A stretch of DNA of 64,000 nucleotides from Lota lota (GCA_026745465.1 JACYXH010000136.1:5001-69000), one strand, 5' to 3'. Shown: positions 26,182 through 39,771, counted from the first letter of the stretch. Translations and numbers: made by a program. The notes: a model not told the origin generated them from the letters alone.

Positions 26182-29109
26182 TAGCATTGGTCATATGTAC
26201 ATATATTGTTGCTCACTGCTTAATATGAGTATTCAATAGTATCTCAATTACACAAAGAGAGGACACGCAGTAAGACCTTTTTAGTCAACACTGTAAATGA
26301 GTCCTGTTTTTAAACAGCAGGCAGTGGGTTTCATTAATATGCCTACATCTGCAAATCTGGACTACCCTGCATTTGAAGAAGAATTCAGGAATTTAAGAAA
26401 ACGCTTAATCCAACGCCGTGTAGCTTCAAAGGACATAAGTGTGTAATTCCCCAAACTAAAATGTTTTTAAACCCCCCCCCCCCCCCCCCCCGCCACAGCC
26501 TTTTTTCTTTATTTTTCTTTGCCATTTTTATTTCTGAAGCCAGACGTGGGGTTGGGCTCGTTCACTTGACCTTGAAGCACAAGCTGAACCCATCGCAGAG
26601 TTTAACGCAGGGGAGTCCCAGGACTACTGCATTTATCATTGAAACGCTGGGCTGTCAAGTCCCACTGCATACCTGTCAAGGAGGGCTCAGAGGTACAGCT
26701 CGCCTCCTCTCCTCTGTTGCAGTGTATGATTCTTCATTGCATTGCAGAGCAGGCCCGTTCACCATTGTTTTCAGCTGCATGTCAACATGATTCATTTCCG
26801 TTTGTGACGGGCCCCTTACATCGAGACGCGCCGGCTCCAGCACCTCACAAACACCCTGTTTTTACATGGAGTTACATGGACTTTATTCTTTTCCCTCTCT
26901 GGATACTCCTATCCGAATCTGACTCGATATGTTTATATATAGACTACTATACTATATAATATATATGTATGTATATGTATATATATTCTTATTATATGTA
27001 TTTCATCTACGTATATTCAGTCTCTAAAATAACTTCTAGACCGACTTTTCCTTTTTTTCCTTTATCCTTTATATCCGTAACCTAACAAGCCATTTTAATG
27101 TAATTTGGTGCACATCTTTCGCGATAAAATAATAATATTGTTACTAATGAAGTAAGAAATGCACAGAAGCAATACGCGCCCATGAGCGCCACGAGACAAC
27201 ACTTTGTCATCGTGCGCTCATTGTGACGTCTGAAAAGACCCACAGGTGCTGTAGAAAGTGACTGGGTTGTCATATTTCATTTAGGCATCCTTCTGCAAAG
27301 CTGTAATTGCCTAATTAGCTTGTTAATTAGGAGATTAGCATTTACTGATAGAGTGCCTTGCTCTGTTGTGACGAGAGTAATACAGATTAAGTGTGAAGTT
27401 ATGGGTGTATGATTCCACAATTTCGCTGTCCACAGAGGGGTCACAAATCATCACAGGGTTTTGCAAAAACGTTTACTCCTCACTAGAGTGTCTTTATTTT
27501 TCTATTAAATGAGGTGCGTCTTTCGTATGCCAATGCCTGTGGAGGACAGCACGCTAACAGCGGCAGGCAGACATACCTCATGTCAGCGAGTCCTACTCTG
27601 TACCACAAGCCTGTTGCTGAGGGAATATCAGACGAAATGAACAAAGAGACATCACTAATCCAATCAAACAGTCTTTCGTTGGTTTGCGTACTTTTTTCGT
27701 ATGTATTTCCCGGTGTGTGTTGCTGGTAAGGTGCATGTGGTTTGTCTTAAACAGTGCCCTACAGAGCCAACGGGATGGAAGGAGATGGCGATAAACATTT
27801 AATTGAATTCTAATAATCTAGGATTGGGAGGGATATTTTTGCTAGTGCACGAGGTTAACAACTTCTGTCTGTTGTATTGTTTTAAAAGCACAATGTTTGC
27901 GATGCGTGGGACATCTTTTTCAGAACTTTGATAATGGGCAACGGACCCAGTGAAGAAGAAAGCCTTGCAGATAATTAAAGTGTTACTTTGAGATGCGCCT
28001 AGGACTGCCACTTCACCTCCATCTCCTCCAGTGGAGAAGGTCAGTGGCAAAATAATCTGGTACAGCCACGCCTGCATCTCTCAGGCTTGGGCAGGTTCTG
28101 GGGAAACTTGCATCAAAAATAATGAGATAACGAGACCTCGGAAATCCTGAGGCAGCCGTTGGATTGGCCGGGAGTTTGAAAAAGGACTGCGTCTGAAAAC
28201 GATTGTGCTTAAGTGACAGTTCTCCCTGAAGTAATTTAATTGGTTGTTAATATAATGACAACCAACTTTGTCTAAGCCTTTTTCTATCCAACTCTTGTTG
28301 GTTGGTTGGACTTGTGGAAACATGCACCAGTCCTTCCTATTCACATACCATGCCATTTTGGTACCCGAAAAGCATTTTGACAAGCATACACAACCATTTC
28401 ACACACTAACGTGAAACAGGGACCCAAGAGGCTGACATTGCCATTTATTTTTAGTTTCATTTGGGAAATTGGCTGCAGGTCATTTTCCCATCAATATTAT
28501 GTTTCCTCTCAATATTAATCAAAATTAATATAAATATAAAATACTATATAGGAGCTATTCCTCTTACTGTTGGTACTACACATGGTGGCACAACAAATGA
28601 TTGGTGAGCAACCAAGTCTGGACACAAGAAATGTATTCTGTTTGGTCCATACTTTTAATTGTTGCTCAGGTGGTTGGCCAAACAGTGACTATTGTTGTGA
28701 GAGTAAAACCAAGCCATGATTGCATAAACCACACATTTAACATTCAGAATCAGAGGGGAGAAACTGGGTTACAGACCACATTTCTCCCTGTGGAAAGATC
28801 AAGCATTTCTGATTCCAATACTGATTCTGATTCTGTTACATTTTGAGTCAGAATTAGAATATATTTACTATATGGATAGTGTTATAGTTTTTGATAAATT
28901 GAGTAGTTTAATAATGTCCACAATATATGCTTCATATTCCCTTTATACATCCCTTATATAACCCTTATTTAATTGATAGTTTTGTAGAAGTACATTCATT
29001 TACACCTTATTTATTCAATGGTTTGGTCATGAGTGCCACACTAGCGTTATTGTTTTAATATTTATAACTTCATTTGGATACCATAGTTTAGTCTTGGATT
29101 GAGTACATG
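26181..29109. other. upstream intergenic sequence, mostly unique
   Basis: A 2.9-kb stretch with a poly-C near 26471-26491 and degenerate TATA/TATG at 26935-26995. A repeat-free block at 27290-27400 holds CTGTAATTGCCTAATTAGC and GTTAATTAGG and could be a conserved element. An 8-bp inverted repeat lies at 28240-28265. No gene is recognised. Confidence 0.4.
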
Positions 29110-29124
29110 GTTGCTTGCTGGTTT

Positions 29125-29194
29125 GTTTGTTTGTTTGTTGTTTTGTGTGTGTGTGTGTGTCTGTGCTTGTTTGTGTGTTTGTAGTTTTGTTTGT

Positions 29195-29230
<36 letters not shown>

Positions 29231-29735
29231 ATGTTTGTAGTTTTGTTTGTGTGTGTGTGTGTGTGCATGTTTGTAGTTTTGTTTGTGTGTGTGTGTGTGT
29301 GTGTGCCTGTGTGTGTCTGTGCTTGTTTGTGTGTTTGTAGTTTTGTTTGTCAGTGTGTGTGTGTGTGCGTGTTTGTAGTTTTGTTTGTGTGTGTGTGTGT
29401 GTGAGTGTGTGTCTGTGCTTGTTTGTGTGTTTGTAATTTTGTTTGTCAGTGTGTATGTGTGTGCATGTTTGTAGTTTTGTTTGTGTGTGTGTGTGTGTGT
29501 GTGTGTGCCTGTGTGTGTCTGTGTGTTTGTAGTTTTGTTTGTGTGTGTGTGTGTGTGTGTGCCTGTGTGTGTCTGTGTGTTTGTAGTTTTGTGTGTGTGT
29601 GTGTGTGTGTTTGTAGTTTTGTTTGTCAGTGTGTGTGTGTGTGTGTGCGTGTTTGTAGTTTTGTTTGTGTGTGTGTCTGTCTGTGTGTTTGTAGTTTTGT
29701 TTGTGTGTGTATGTGTGTCTGTGTGTTTGTACTTT

Positions 29736-29799
<64 letters not shown>

Positions 29800-29815
29800 C
29801 GTGCGTGTGTGTTTG
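29125..29815. repeat. GT-rich VNTR with a TTTGTAGTTTTGTTTG core
   Basis: Thirteen copies of the core begin at about 29178, 29234, 29270, 29334, 29372, 29430, 29468, 29526, 29580, 29610, 29652, 29688 and 29726, separated by GT runs, ending in a perfect (GT)n. The 251-codon minus frame across it is a repeat artefact. Confidence 0.93.
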
Positions 29816-30690
29816 TGTACAGAACAGATTCCAAAGCGGTCATGGTGTCAGCCGTCTAAATCAAAGCAGACCGGGCTGCCCTCACCTCAACTTGAGTATT
29901 GACATTATGCCAGCCATGACACCATAATTCAGCCGACACCGCGATGGTCATTTGAGAAATGATATCATAAATTGTTGACAAAACAATTTGTGATGTATCA
30001 TGTTACCGATGGGTTGTACTGCTTCTCAAATCAAAGGATCTGGCAGGGAGCTCCATTCATCAGCATAATGCAAGCCATGCACGGCCACGAGCGTGTTGCT
30101 TTGTCCTCACAACGCACACGTGTGCCTCCCGCGGGCCAACCCCACAGTTACAGTTACACACTGTGTGCTTGTGAAGTATAAGGTCGGGTGTTTTGGATAA
30201 TGGGCGTGGTCAAATATGAGTGAAGCCCAATGATTGGGCAGTGCAATTGCATTCGATGTCAGCCATCTTGCTGGTGCCACAGCCAAAGTTGAAAATATTT
30301 CAGCTTTTAGAATAGAATAACAATGAAACATAGGATGAAGGATCTACGTGCAGTAGAGCTTTAAGATTGTAGAGCCAGACCTGGAGACACACCTGTGAGA
30401 ATACACACGCATGATATTGGTATCATAATTATAAAAAAAAAAAAAAAATCATGTTTATTAAAAATGCCAGAGGGAATATCATCTTACCGATCATAATTGT
30501 TTACTTTTATTATAGCCTAGCTGATTGGCAGTTTCAAGCCCATAGTCCCTACCTTGAATATTCCGCTAGAAAACATCACTAGTGGGTGACCTGTTGGTCG
30601 TTTGTAGCTGAGCCCCTGACACCATGGTGCCACCTTGTATGCCCAAACAATTGATCATGATAAACTACCCAAGCATCATTAGCGACACAC

Positions 30691-30692
<2 letters not shown>
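29816..30692. other. unique intergenic sequence
   Basis: An A16 run lies at 30433-30448. No gene is recognised. Confidence 0.5.

Positions 30693-30727
<35 letters not shown>
30693..30727. repeat. poly-G (35)
   Basis: Uninterrupted G run. Confidence 0.98.
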
Positions 30728-30728
<1 letters not shown>

Positions 30729-32750
30729 ATAACCTAAGAACCTGCAATGCCACGGGCACTCCTTGACCTTACAGCCACACCAAACCAAAACCAACCGGCC
30801 GCACCACCAGGAACCACTAAGCAGTGGGCAGGGTGGCCTACGCCTACGCCACCCTTCCAACGTTTCACAGTGCTTTGTGTACTTTCTTGCAGATTTCAGT
30901 TGAAGAAAGAGAACTCGGGAATATGCATGGGGTTTATTAACCTCCCCGGACTTTCTACCGCTTGACAAGACAGCTGTAGGAGAGGGGCTCTGTGTAGACA
31001 CATGGCGATGGAGAATAGTGACGGACAAAGAGAGACAGCACCTTTGGGACTTGTTCAGATGTGTTTTTAAACAACAACGGAAGCGAATGTGCCGCTGACT
31101 TTCTTCTTTAGCGTGACAATACTTGAGCGGGGACATTTGTTTTTAGCACTTGGTCGTTTCATTAGGAAGTCAGCAATAATAAAATGTCTCCCATTGTAAT
31201 TCGTTAGTTTGACATGTTTATAAAAAAAGAAACATGAGTTACTTGTAGTTGATGTATAACATGGGAGCATTAACCAAAAATGTCTCCCTGTCTTCAATGC
31301 TAATTTAAAACAGTTACTGTTCGGGGTTTCTGCTCATCAGTGTGAAGGTAAACAAGTCAGACCGATGGTAGCACAGTGAGAGTATCTGAAGCTCAGGACT
31401 GATTCAAGTGGGAATTCTGACAAGTGTCTGCGCGAACATGACCAGTCTCCCCAGCTCTACCCACCACTTTGCTTTTGAAGTGTCCCGTATATGAAGACCT
31501 CAAAGAAAGACGTTTTCTAAAAACACAAAGAGAGCGAGAAAGTTGAGATACAGCTCATCAGCGAAGCTCATTCCACAGCAGTCGTACGATTACAACAAAT
31601 TGTTAAAGCACTATTTTTTATTTTTAGCTGCTATCAATGGAGTCAAAAGATTATGGATTTTTTTTCTCTTTTAATTGTCAGATTCTTCTCAGATGGCTTA
31701 AGGTGGAAATGCCTACCGTTACAATCTGGGTGACATGTTTTCGCTGTTTGTGTGACATTCACGTGAAATGTGGACAGCATTTATGAAGTGTACACTATCT
31801 TACTGTCCGTGCTTATGCAGCCAATTCTATTTTTTTCCCCATCTGAAATATTTGATCATAAAAGCCAATGCTCAATAGAAGTTGCGTGCTCTTGATCTAG
31901 AAGCAACGCCTTTCGTTCTCCTCTTTTCATCATAGCGTTCTTTGCAGGGAAGGTGTCTGTCCATCCCCTGCCTGACAGTGTGGCATGTCTACCCGGCTGG
32001 CTGTGGCCGACCCCTAGGCTTCAAAGCCACATTGAAGTCCTGCAAATCACCTGTCACTCACGAAGACCAACGCTCACCAACACATATCAACGCACCTTTT
32101 CATGAACGCGCACGGACCCCCTTGTTCCCTGACGCGACGGGAAATGTTTTTTCGTCACAAGGGTATTATCTTTTTAGTGGTGGGCCACGTCGCAAACGCC
32201 ACGAACAGGATTGTATTATCGTGTTTTTAATAGAATTCGGTGTTGAAACAGGGGGAGCGGGCTGACCTAATGCGTTGTGACATTTAGTATCCACATCTCA
32301 GTGTGGGCAGTGGGAGTAGGGATTTATGAAGTGGGTCACAGCAGATTTACATTATTTCTCCTTACGGCCGCCTGCAGCTGGTGTCTCTGCGGCCGCCAGA
32401 GAGAGGCTCACGCGTCCCACCGCTGAGACGCACGCTCGTTGGAAGCACAGCTGCCTTAAACAAATAAAAGAGCATCACCAGAAACACCTTTAATGATCTG
32501 GAGAAAACGCAAACGCAACTTCAGACGCTGCGTTCCGAAACAGTGAGATGAAAAATGACACGCTCCTGATAATTAGGAAACTGGTATGTACTGGTAACTG
32601 AGTATATATATATATGTTATGCCTGTAATATTTTTTTCTTTCGATGATATATGGGGGAGATTGCTGATTTGAGAGCTTTGTGATGTGTCAGCAAGTGCAT
32701 TTTAAGAGTCGGTAATTACTGCATATCTGCATGGCGGTCTCTCTAGCGGT
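30728..32750. other. unique intergenic sequence
   Basis: About 2 kb without simple repeats apart from short T or A runs and a short TATATATATA near 32604. Open frames are short and unrecognised. Confidence 0.5.

Positions 32751-32781
<31 letters not shown>
32751..32781. repeat. poly-G (31)
   Basis: Uninterrupted G run. Confidence 0.98.
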
Positions 32782-32782
<1 letters not shown>

Positions 32783-33689
32783 GACGAGAGGCGAAGTTGT
32801 GTCTCTTACATCAAAGAGAAGAGAGCCAGTGAGGTCATACCCATCACCAGACATGGACTCCGGCAGAACCGCCTAAATTTTTGTGCTTTGCTTGGATTAT
32901 TCAATTTGTGAGACATTTTGCTTCACTTTCACAATTTTTCTCTCTTTCTCTCTCTCTCTCTGCCTCACTTCGATTCTTTCTTCCTTTTCTCCTCCTCCTC
33001 CTCCTCCTCGGGATCCCTGTCTCTCCGCATATCACTCTCTCCCTGGTCGGAGTGCACTGGGAGGTCGTTCTCTGGGAAGGCGTACTGCGTGGAGCTCTGA
33101 AGGTTAATGCTACTCAAGAGCCCCGTACACCAGGCCTTTGGCTCAGATCACCGCAATTAGGCTCCTAACTCGCGGATTAAAAGTGTTTTGAGATGTAGAG
33201 GTCAGCTTTTATCTTTTGACCCCAGCGGCAGATAACTAGTTCAATAGGGCCTGGGTATACCGCAGCGTTGGGGATGATAGCGGTGCAGAGGAGTGTATCA
33301 TTTGATGCTCACACTTTGGCATTATGAGCAACTGCAGAGATTTTCCTTCAGACAGGCAGGATAAGAAAGACAAAAATCCACTACCTATCGGCATAGCGGA
33401 AATACCTTTGAGCAAGGAACACATTGATGTTTTCACCCGATTGAGTGGACGAAAAATATGAACAATCGGAACAATAAATGTATCTTTCAAACAGAGATAA
33501 GACTGTAGATAGTTTGTTTGGGATAGGAATCCAAACCCAATATTGAAACGTTGAGCAAAGCGTTTGAGTGTGGGTGTGTGCAAGGCAACTATTAAGACAG
33601 CACAAACAGTTCTGCAGAACATTACCGGTTCATTTTGTGTCACGTCTTTGTACCGCGGTATATCTTTCATTATGGTTCAAGCTTTAAAT
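32782..33689. other. unique sequence with pyrimidine-rich patch
   Basis: CT- and CCT-rich at 32938-33010. A 144-codon minus frame at 33236-33670 is the longest repeat-free frame of the region, but its product resembles nothing I know. Confidence 0.45.
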
Positions 33690-34000
33690 TAAACCAGAAC
33701 CAGTTTCCAATAGTAATTAACTTGAGTATATCGCGTAGCCATTACTCACATTTAAGTAACCTTTTAATAGCTGCGCCTTTAACTCCACTGCAGGTAATGA
33801 CTTTAAAGAGTGCTTATTAAAAGAGAAATGGTAATGAGCTTTAATAAAGCAGAACAACTTTGAAATGAAGAGCACTTTTCAATAGAAAAGGACGGCGGCC
33901 TCGGACCCGCGATCCCATTAAGGAGACTAATGATTCTTTATCAGCCTTCCTATGTGTACATGGTTAGCATTAAGCGTGATTGAGGATGGGGCTGCAGTGA
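33690..34000. other. candidate conserved non-coding element
   Basis: Repeat-free, with GGTAATGACTTTAAAG, GGTAATGAGCTTTAAT and CCATTAAGGAGACTAATG. ATTA and TTTAAT cores are dense. Judged by eye. Confidence 0.3.
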
Positions 34001-34048
34001 AAAGATGGCAGGGGTTTCATTGTCCTTTAAAAGATCCCATATGGGGGA

Positions 34049-34067
34049 GGGGGGGGGGGGGGGGGGG
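34049..34067. repeat. poly-G (19)
   Basis: Uninterrupted G run preceded by GGGGGA. Confidence 0.97.
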
Positions 34068-34650
34068 TAAGAAAAGAGAACTTTAGTAATTTCAATCATT
34101 GGGAAATTGATAATACAAGTCTTGCGACCTCAAAGTCATTGTGCTAAGCAGAAATGTCCTTCAGCACATACGGACTGTAACAATACCTTACAGCTGTGAT
34201 TATGAAACGAGCCCGTTTCATTACGTTCCAAAATGATTCAAACGAACGGGAGCGGGTGAGGCGATATTCGTGTCCACTGGAAAGGTTAACGTCATCGCGG
34301 GCGTGTATTGAAAGCATCGTGTTTAGGAACGTGTTCAATTAAACTGGGAATCAAATGGAAAACGCCAATTGGAAGTGGCCTCACGTCGAACACATCCCTG
34401 GTCTCCGGTCTGGGCATGCAAATCTTTGCAAGACAAAAAAAAAAAACGAACATAATCTGCTGATATTGGTAGTGTAATTATGGCTTTTAATGAGATACTT
34501 TTAATTTATATGGCTAAGAATTTGTGGGAATAGGGAGTCATTGGGAGAAATTTGATTAGACATTTGCCAATCTTTTCCCCTGGTTGCTAATCTAAATCCC
34601 ACTACAGTGTGAATCGTCGTCATGTGTCATCGGTGCGTAAGAAGACTTTA
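34068..34650. other. unique intergenic sequence
   Basis: An octamer ATGCAAAT lies at 34416-34423. No gene is recognised. Confidence 0.5.
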
Positions 34651-34688
34651 CAACACAACACAACACAACACAACACAACACAACACAC
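34651..34688. repeat. (CAACA)n pentanucleotide
   Basis: About 7.5 perfect copies of a 5-bp unit. Confidence 0.98.
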
Positions 34689-34795
34689 GTTCACATTCCC
34701 CGATGAGGCATCATATGCTGCATCTCTCTACGCAACGTCAACACAACTCGACGAGCTACTGTGAAGAGGAGACAAAGAATTAAAGATAGAGAGAG

Positions 34796-34799
<4 letters not shown>

Positions 34800-34842
<43 letters not shown>

Positions 34843-34863
34843 TGGGACGGGGGGGGGGGGGGG
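34800..34863. repeat. (GT)n and poly-G (15)
   Basis: TG run to about 34844, then G15 at 34849-34863. Confidence 0.96.
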
Positions 34864-36441
34864 CAGAGGGAATATAAATAATTAAATCAATGGCTGGCAA
34901 GCAGCTGGAGCAGGATTCCAGCTGACAATGGCACCTGGGCGTACGGCACAAGGCTGCCTGGAGCTGCGGAAGGACCCCCACCGAAACCCCCCCACCCATC
35001 CCAAAACCCCCCTGCTGGAGTCCTGGCAGCACCCCCCCCCCTCGCCGATCCATCCCCCGTCTCCGACAGAAGCCGCGGCGTCCTCGTCACTCGATGCCAG
35101 TGGACTAATTAGAGGGATGATTTGTGAAATGCCATCTTTTACTTCCATTAATCACCAACACTCCGCCATTACAGCCATCATCTAAAGATATTCTTGTTAG
35201 TTTGCAGTGGGGGCCCCTAATAGATTATGGTACATTAAAGAGGCGACAAAGATGATGTACTTTTTTTATCACAAGCTGCAATGTCTGGGAACACGGTTGG
35301 CACTCATCCCAATATTTCTTAGGCCGCTGTCAATCCGCTAGGTGCCATTGTCGCTACGGCAACAACACAAATGATGCTCGCCACCTATTAGTGACAACAG
35401 CTTGCTCGGTGTTCGTACATCACTTTGGCTTCTTTAAACAGGAGCCAAACATACACATCTAAATGAATTACTGTGCAGCTCTTAAACGTTTTCCTTCTTC
35501 GATGTTCCTCCTCCGTCTCACCATGTTTTAATTAGCGGTGAAAAATGAGTTCATTTGGAAGATAAATAATGTGTGCTGTGTATGTCTGTTCTTAGTTGGC
35601 AGGGCTAAAGACTGGTGCTTTCTTTCTTTATTTTTGTTTTAAATACCCCGGCAGCACATGTTGGCATTGACTTGAGCTATATTACCATTTGCACATTTTC
35701 AAATCTAAAGAAGCCAAGTTATGCTCAAAAAAATAAAAGAATATTCAAGATGTTGGAACCTATCGGAGTGTTAATATATGGGTGCTTTGGCTGGCTAATC
35801 ATGCTCAATGTTTCCTTTTATTCTATTCAGTTTCTTTCATTTGAAACATCCAAACTAAGGAATGGGTATTCAGGGTAAATCCAACATGATTATGGTCATT
35901 CTCTACTGGTCTGTTCATTTTTTAATCATTACCATTTATTTTCCGCAAAAGTCGGCAGACTAGCCGCTCTTTCCCAGCGTGGCCTGGTGAACAAACGTCC
36001 TTTTCTCTTTTTTTGACTTCTTGATTAACACATTATACCGAATATCGTAGGACAAATGATTGTTCCTTCTTAATTCCTTAAATACAGCCCTTTCCTCTGG
36101 ACCGGACAAATGACGGTTTTGTTCTTCCACAAAAGCATGAAAGAAAGCAACGTGGGGCTGATTATTTCCCTTATCTATCGAGCTAAACAGGTTTACCGCG
36201 AGAGGGAAGAAGAAGAAGCACCGCCACAGAAACAATTAATATTTATTTGCGCCTTCCGGTGAGCAATGGGTGTGAACTTAAGTGTAATTTGGTTTTCAGT
36301 CTATCAAGATTAATTTTGTCAGGAACATGATGAATGTAATGCGAGGCGATGCTTCGATGCATCAGTGTCACTCCGGATGCGATTTTTCCACGGCGGCGTG
36401 AGTGTTTCCAAGATTAAGTGCAGTATTAGTCAATGTTTTTT
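34864..36441. other. unique intergenic sequence
   Basis: Short C-runs near 34988 and 35032. An X-box-like GTCGCTACGGCAAC lies at 35350-35363. No gene is recognised. Confidence 0.45.
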
Positions 36442-36461
36442 GGGGGGGGGGGGGGGGGGGG
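36442..36461. repeat. poly-G (20)
   Basis: Uninterrupted G run after a T run. Confidence 0.97.
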
Positions 36462-36874
36462 AAGACTTCACACTAATTTAGTGAAGAGCAACAACCTGCG
36501 GAGGCGGCTCCATTAGCAATGACAATGAACTACAGCTTTGGCGGGAGAATCTGATTAACACACCGCGCCACAGTTGTGAACTTGATGTACTTTTTATATT
36601 TGATTTTTTTCTGATTTCTTTGCTGGTGGAGCTATAATCCCCCGCACTCTCGCAGAGAGACGCACTGTTCCTCCACAAACAAGTAAAAGCGTCTCCTTGC
36701 GGGGCAGCCGCACCACCGCCTGTGTACAGGACCGTTGGTCACGTCTCCAGAACCCCAGGTGCCACTGGTGAGTCTGGTGCTGACATGGCATTTATAGATG
36801 GAGACTCTCGGGTGAACTCCGTGCGGAGGTGGCCTCAAAAAACAGCACTCAAATGCAGGGTGAGGTGTGTGTGT
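36462..36874. other. unique intergenic sequence
   Basis: Mixed single-copy sequence; no gene is recognised. Confidence 0.5.
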
Positions 36875-36901
36875 GGGGGGGGGGGGGGGGGGTGGGTGGG
36901 G
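36875..36901. repeat. poly-G (18) with GGGT units
   Basis: G18 at 36875-36892 followed by TGGGTGGGGT. Confidence 0.95.
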
Positions 36902-37123
36902 TGTTGGAGATAATTTGTTTATGAATGCAGAAATGTGTTATGTCTTATTTGTTGGAGCAACGCAACATGCCACGATTCAAAGAGAACGCAAAAAAGCAGG
37001 CGCCCGAGGCGACGCCAGCCGTACTGTGTGTGACAGCAGGGTGGCGGCGAGGGGAAGGAGAGACAGTCGTGGTTCTTGTTGAGCTCATCTATCCGGTGAT
37101 TGAGTAACTTTGAAGGCGGCTCT

Positions 37124-37241
37124 CTTTCTCGCTCTCTCTCTCTCTCTCTCCTCGTCTCTCTCTCTCTCTCTCTCTCTCTCCCTCTCCTCGTCTCTCTCCT
37201 CGTCTCTCTCTCTCTCTCTCTCTCTCCTCGTCTCTCTCCTC

Positions 37242-37287
<46 letters not shown>

Positions 37288-37327
37288 GTCTCTCTCCTCG
37301 TCTCTCTCTCTCTCTCTCTCTCTCTCT
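37124..37327. repeat. (CT)n with periodic CTCGT interruptions
   Basis: About 200 bp of CT with repeated CTCCTCGTCTCT variants spaced irregularly. Confidence 0.97.
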
Positions 37328-38525
37328 GGGTCTAAAATTGCATCGCTGTACAGGACAGCTTTCAAAACACCCCTTCATTGTTTTCCCATTCTGTTTGTGT
37401 TTGTGTTTTCTGAGCTGGTGTCTGTTATTGAGATCAACCGTTCCAAATGTACTACACTGACAAGCCGCTGTCACTATTGATTTCCATTTCCCCTAGAAAT
37501 ATGATGTTGGGATACTTTCCGGGGAGATAAATATCTTTACACATCACTGCCAGATCTGATTGCTTTCTGTGGGGGGCACTGGTGTGTATATATATATATA
37601 TATATATTGAAAACGAAATATTACTTTCTTATTTTTCAATGCAAGCCATTAAATGCTCGGCTATATCTTTTTTTCCTTATGATGTCCTTAGAGCAACACG
37701 GTCTGAGTGAATGAGAATATGCCTCATTCGGGGTGGGGGGGGGGGGGGATACACTTTCTAGTTACTGAAGACATGGATGTGAATGCTGATGATGATTCAA
37801 TTAATAATCGTAATTCAGATAGTCTTTGTTCTTTGTGTGGTCAACATTATTATCAATTTGTGCTCATGACTTTCGAAAGGCTGAACGAAAAAGGGTCGCA
37901 GCCATTGAAAAAACCCATAAACAACCCAAATATATAACTCACGGCAACAGGAGGCATTCTCTGATAATCCTTCTGGTTTAAAAAATGGCTCAAGCCCTTA
38001 ATATATATATCAATATGCGAGAATGGCCATGCCATTTGAAATCCCTGTGAGCGTAAAGTCTAGCTTTGTAGAAACTGTTATTGTTCATAGATGACAGGGC
38101 TTGTTTGTCCAGAATACGTGCAATAACAGTGTCCTCACTTGTTATTGCAGCGCCATCTGGGAAGTCTCACTGCAGCATTTAACACCACTATAACACATTC
38201 ACAGCGGACACAAAGACAGTGCCGTTATGTATTTATCCATGGTTTTATTTTAGATAAATAATTTTATCTAATCTTTGTTTTATTTAACCTGTTATGAACA
38301 AAAATAGAATATCTGGAAGCTTTAAAATTCAAAGGATCAGAATGAGAGATGCGATGCCTCACCTGGGGTGTGTGTAGAGATGTCACGCTTAGACTGACAA
38401 CAAAACAAACTATTCTAAGATTGCGTTGTCTACGCAACCCAATCTGGTCTCCGCACAACATCAACATGATGATACAATCTCATCTAGGATTCAGCCTTCC
38501 CATCCTATCCATTTGAATCATGAAT

Positions 38526-38529
<4 letters not shown>
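37328..38529. other. unique intergenic sequence
   Basis: Short (TA)n at 37587-37607 and G14 at 37735-37748. No gene is recognised. Confidence 0.5.

Positions 38530-38587
<58 letters not shown>
38530..38587. repeat. (CA)n microsatellite
   Basis: Perfect CA run. Confidence 0.98.
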
Positions 38588-38589
<2 letters not shown>

Positions 38590-39771
38590 ATGTTCTGATA
38601 CATCCACAATACTGTTAAGTATGATATCTATTTCAGAGGGTGCTGTGTGTTTTGTGATCAGGGTGCTAGACTGGATGGTTGCTGTTTCCCACCGTGCGGC
38701 AATAAATTTGGGGCGACGGGGGTCCATCGTTGCCTGTGCTCAGTATAATTAAGTGGTGCATTAGAGAGGGTGGGGGGGGGGGGGGTTGGAATAAAACATG
38801 AGTATGTAAATGCAGCCTAGAGCTGATGTTGTAGTGATGATTACAATGCAGATAAGGCATTTCTCACTCCTGCCCGTGTGTACTGATGCCTCCGAAAACA
38901 TCTGGACCTTTTTAATTGAAAAAATGGTGCGGTTCCCCTTTGCGGTGCGATATATACGATGATCCCGATCACTATACGCTACAAGCGAAGTAAAACAATT
39001 AAGTGGAAAAATTGTAATCGATAAGAATTGTATTCTCATTGCTTCATTATTTGCTGGTTCTAGTCAGGGCGAAATTGATTCGTCAATTATTTACAGGTCA
39101 CAGAGCAGAGGCCGCATGCGTTTCCTTCTGCTTCCGTTGCATCTTCGGCCTCTCAAAATGGTGGCCGCTCTGTGTTCGCCGCGCGTTGGGAGTTGCGTTG
39201 CACAGAATCCCTCACATCGCGCACATTAGATCTGAGCGATGAGATCTGTTTGCGTAATGTGTCGTCTGTTTCCTCCGAAGGTACACCAGGATGCTTCCTT
39301 TGTCTTTTAATAATAATATCAATGCCACACTAGCGTTAATTAGCCATCGCTAAATTCACAAATCCGATTGAGGAAGCCAAGCATGTTGTCATGCGCCTAA
39401 CTGGTTTATGACGACAGCAACAGCACAAACAAGAGCTATAGTAGCGAGAATAATTTATTACTATTACAAATTCTAGTCGTAAAGTAGAAGGCTCCTACGA
39501 ACAACAAACAAACAAAAAAGGGGTCCAATTATGTTCCAATATAGGAGAAACTCAAATTCAAAACGTATCAATTGTGCTTGCAGTGGGAAAAGCCCCCCAA
39601 AAGAGACACTGGCTCTGAATCTGCAAGGTGACAGAAGCACGAGTAGTGAGTGTTATCCTGTTGGACCTGATGCAAACAAGTCAATCCCGGGCCCTTTGCG
39701 ATCAGCTCAGTCAACATTCCTTCATCTTCCCCCTGCTGAAGTCTCCAGATTAGTGGGCCTTGGCTGGGGGT
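38588..39771. other. unique intergenic sequence
   Basis: G14 at 38772-38785. Otherwise single-copy with no gene recognised. Confidence 0.5.

Noticed and set aside
29088-29843. A 251-codon minus-strand frame, the longest in the window
   Set aside because: Its protein is a histidine/threonine/lysine/glutamine repeat that mirrors the GT-rich VNTR. No coding signal is present outside the repeat.
33236-33670. A 144-codon repeat-free minus-strand frame
   Set aside because: It resembles no family, has no clear start or splice context, and one such frame is expected by chance in 64 kb.
38150-38163. CTCF-like AGCGCCATCTGGG
   Set aside because: Half of the site matches the reverse consensus but the terminal TGG is missing.
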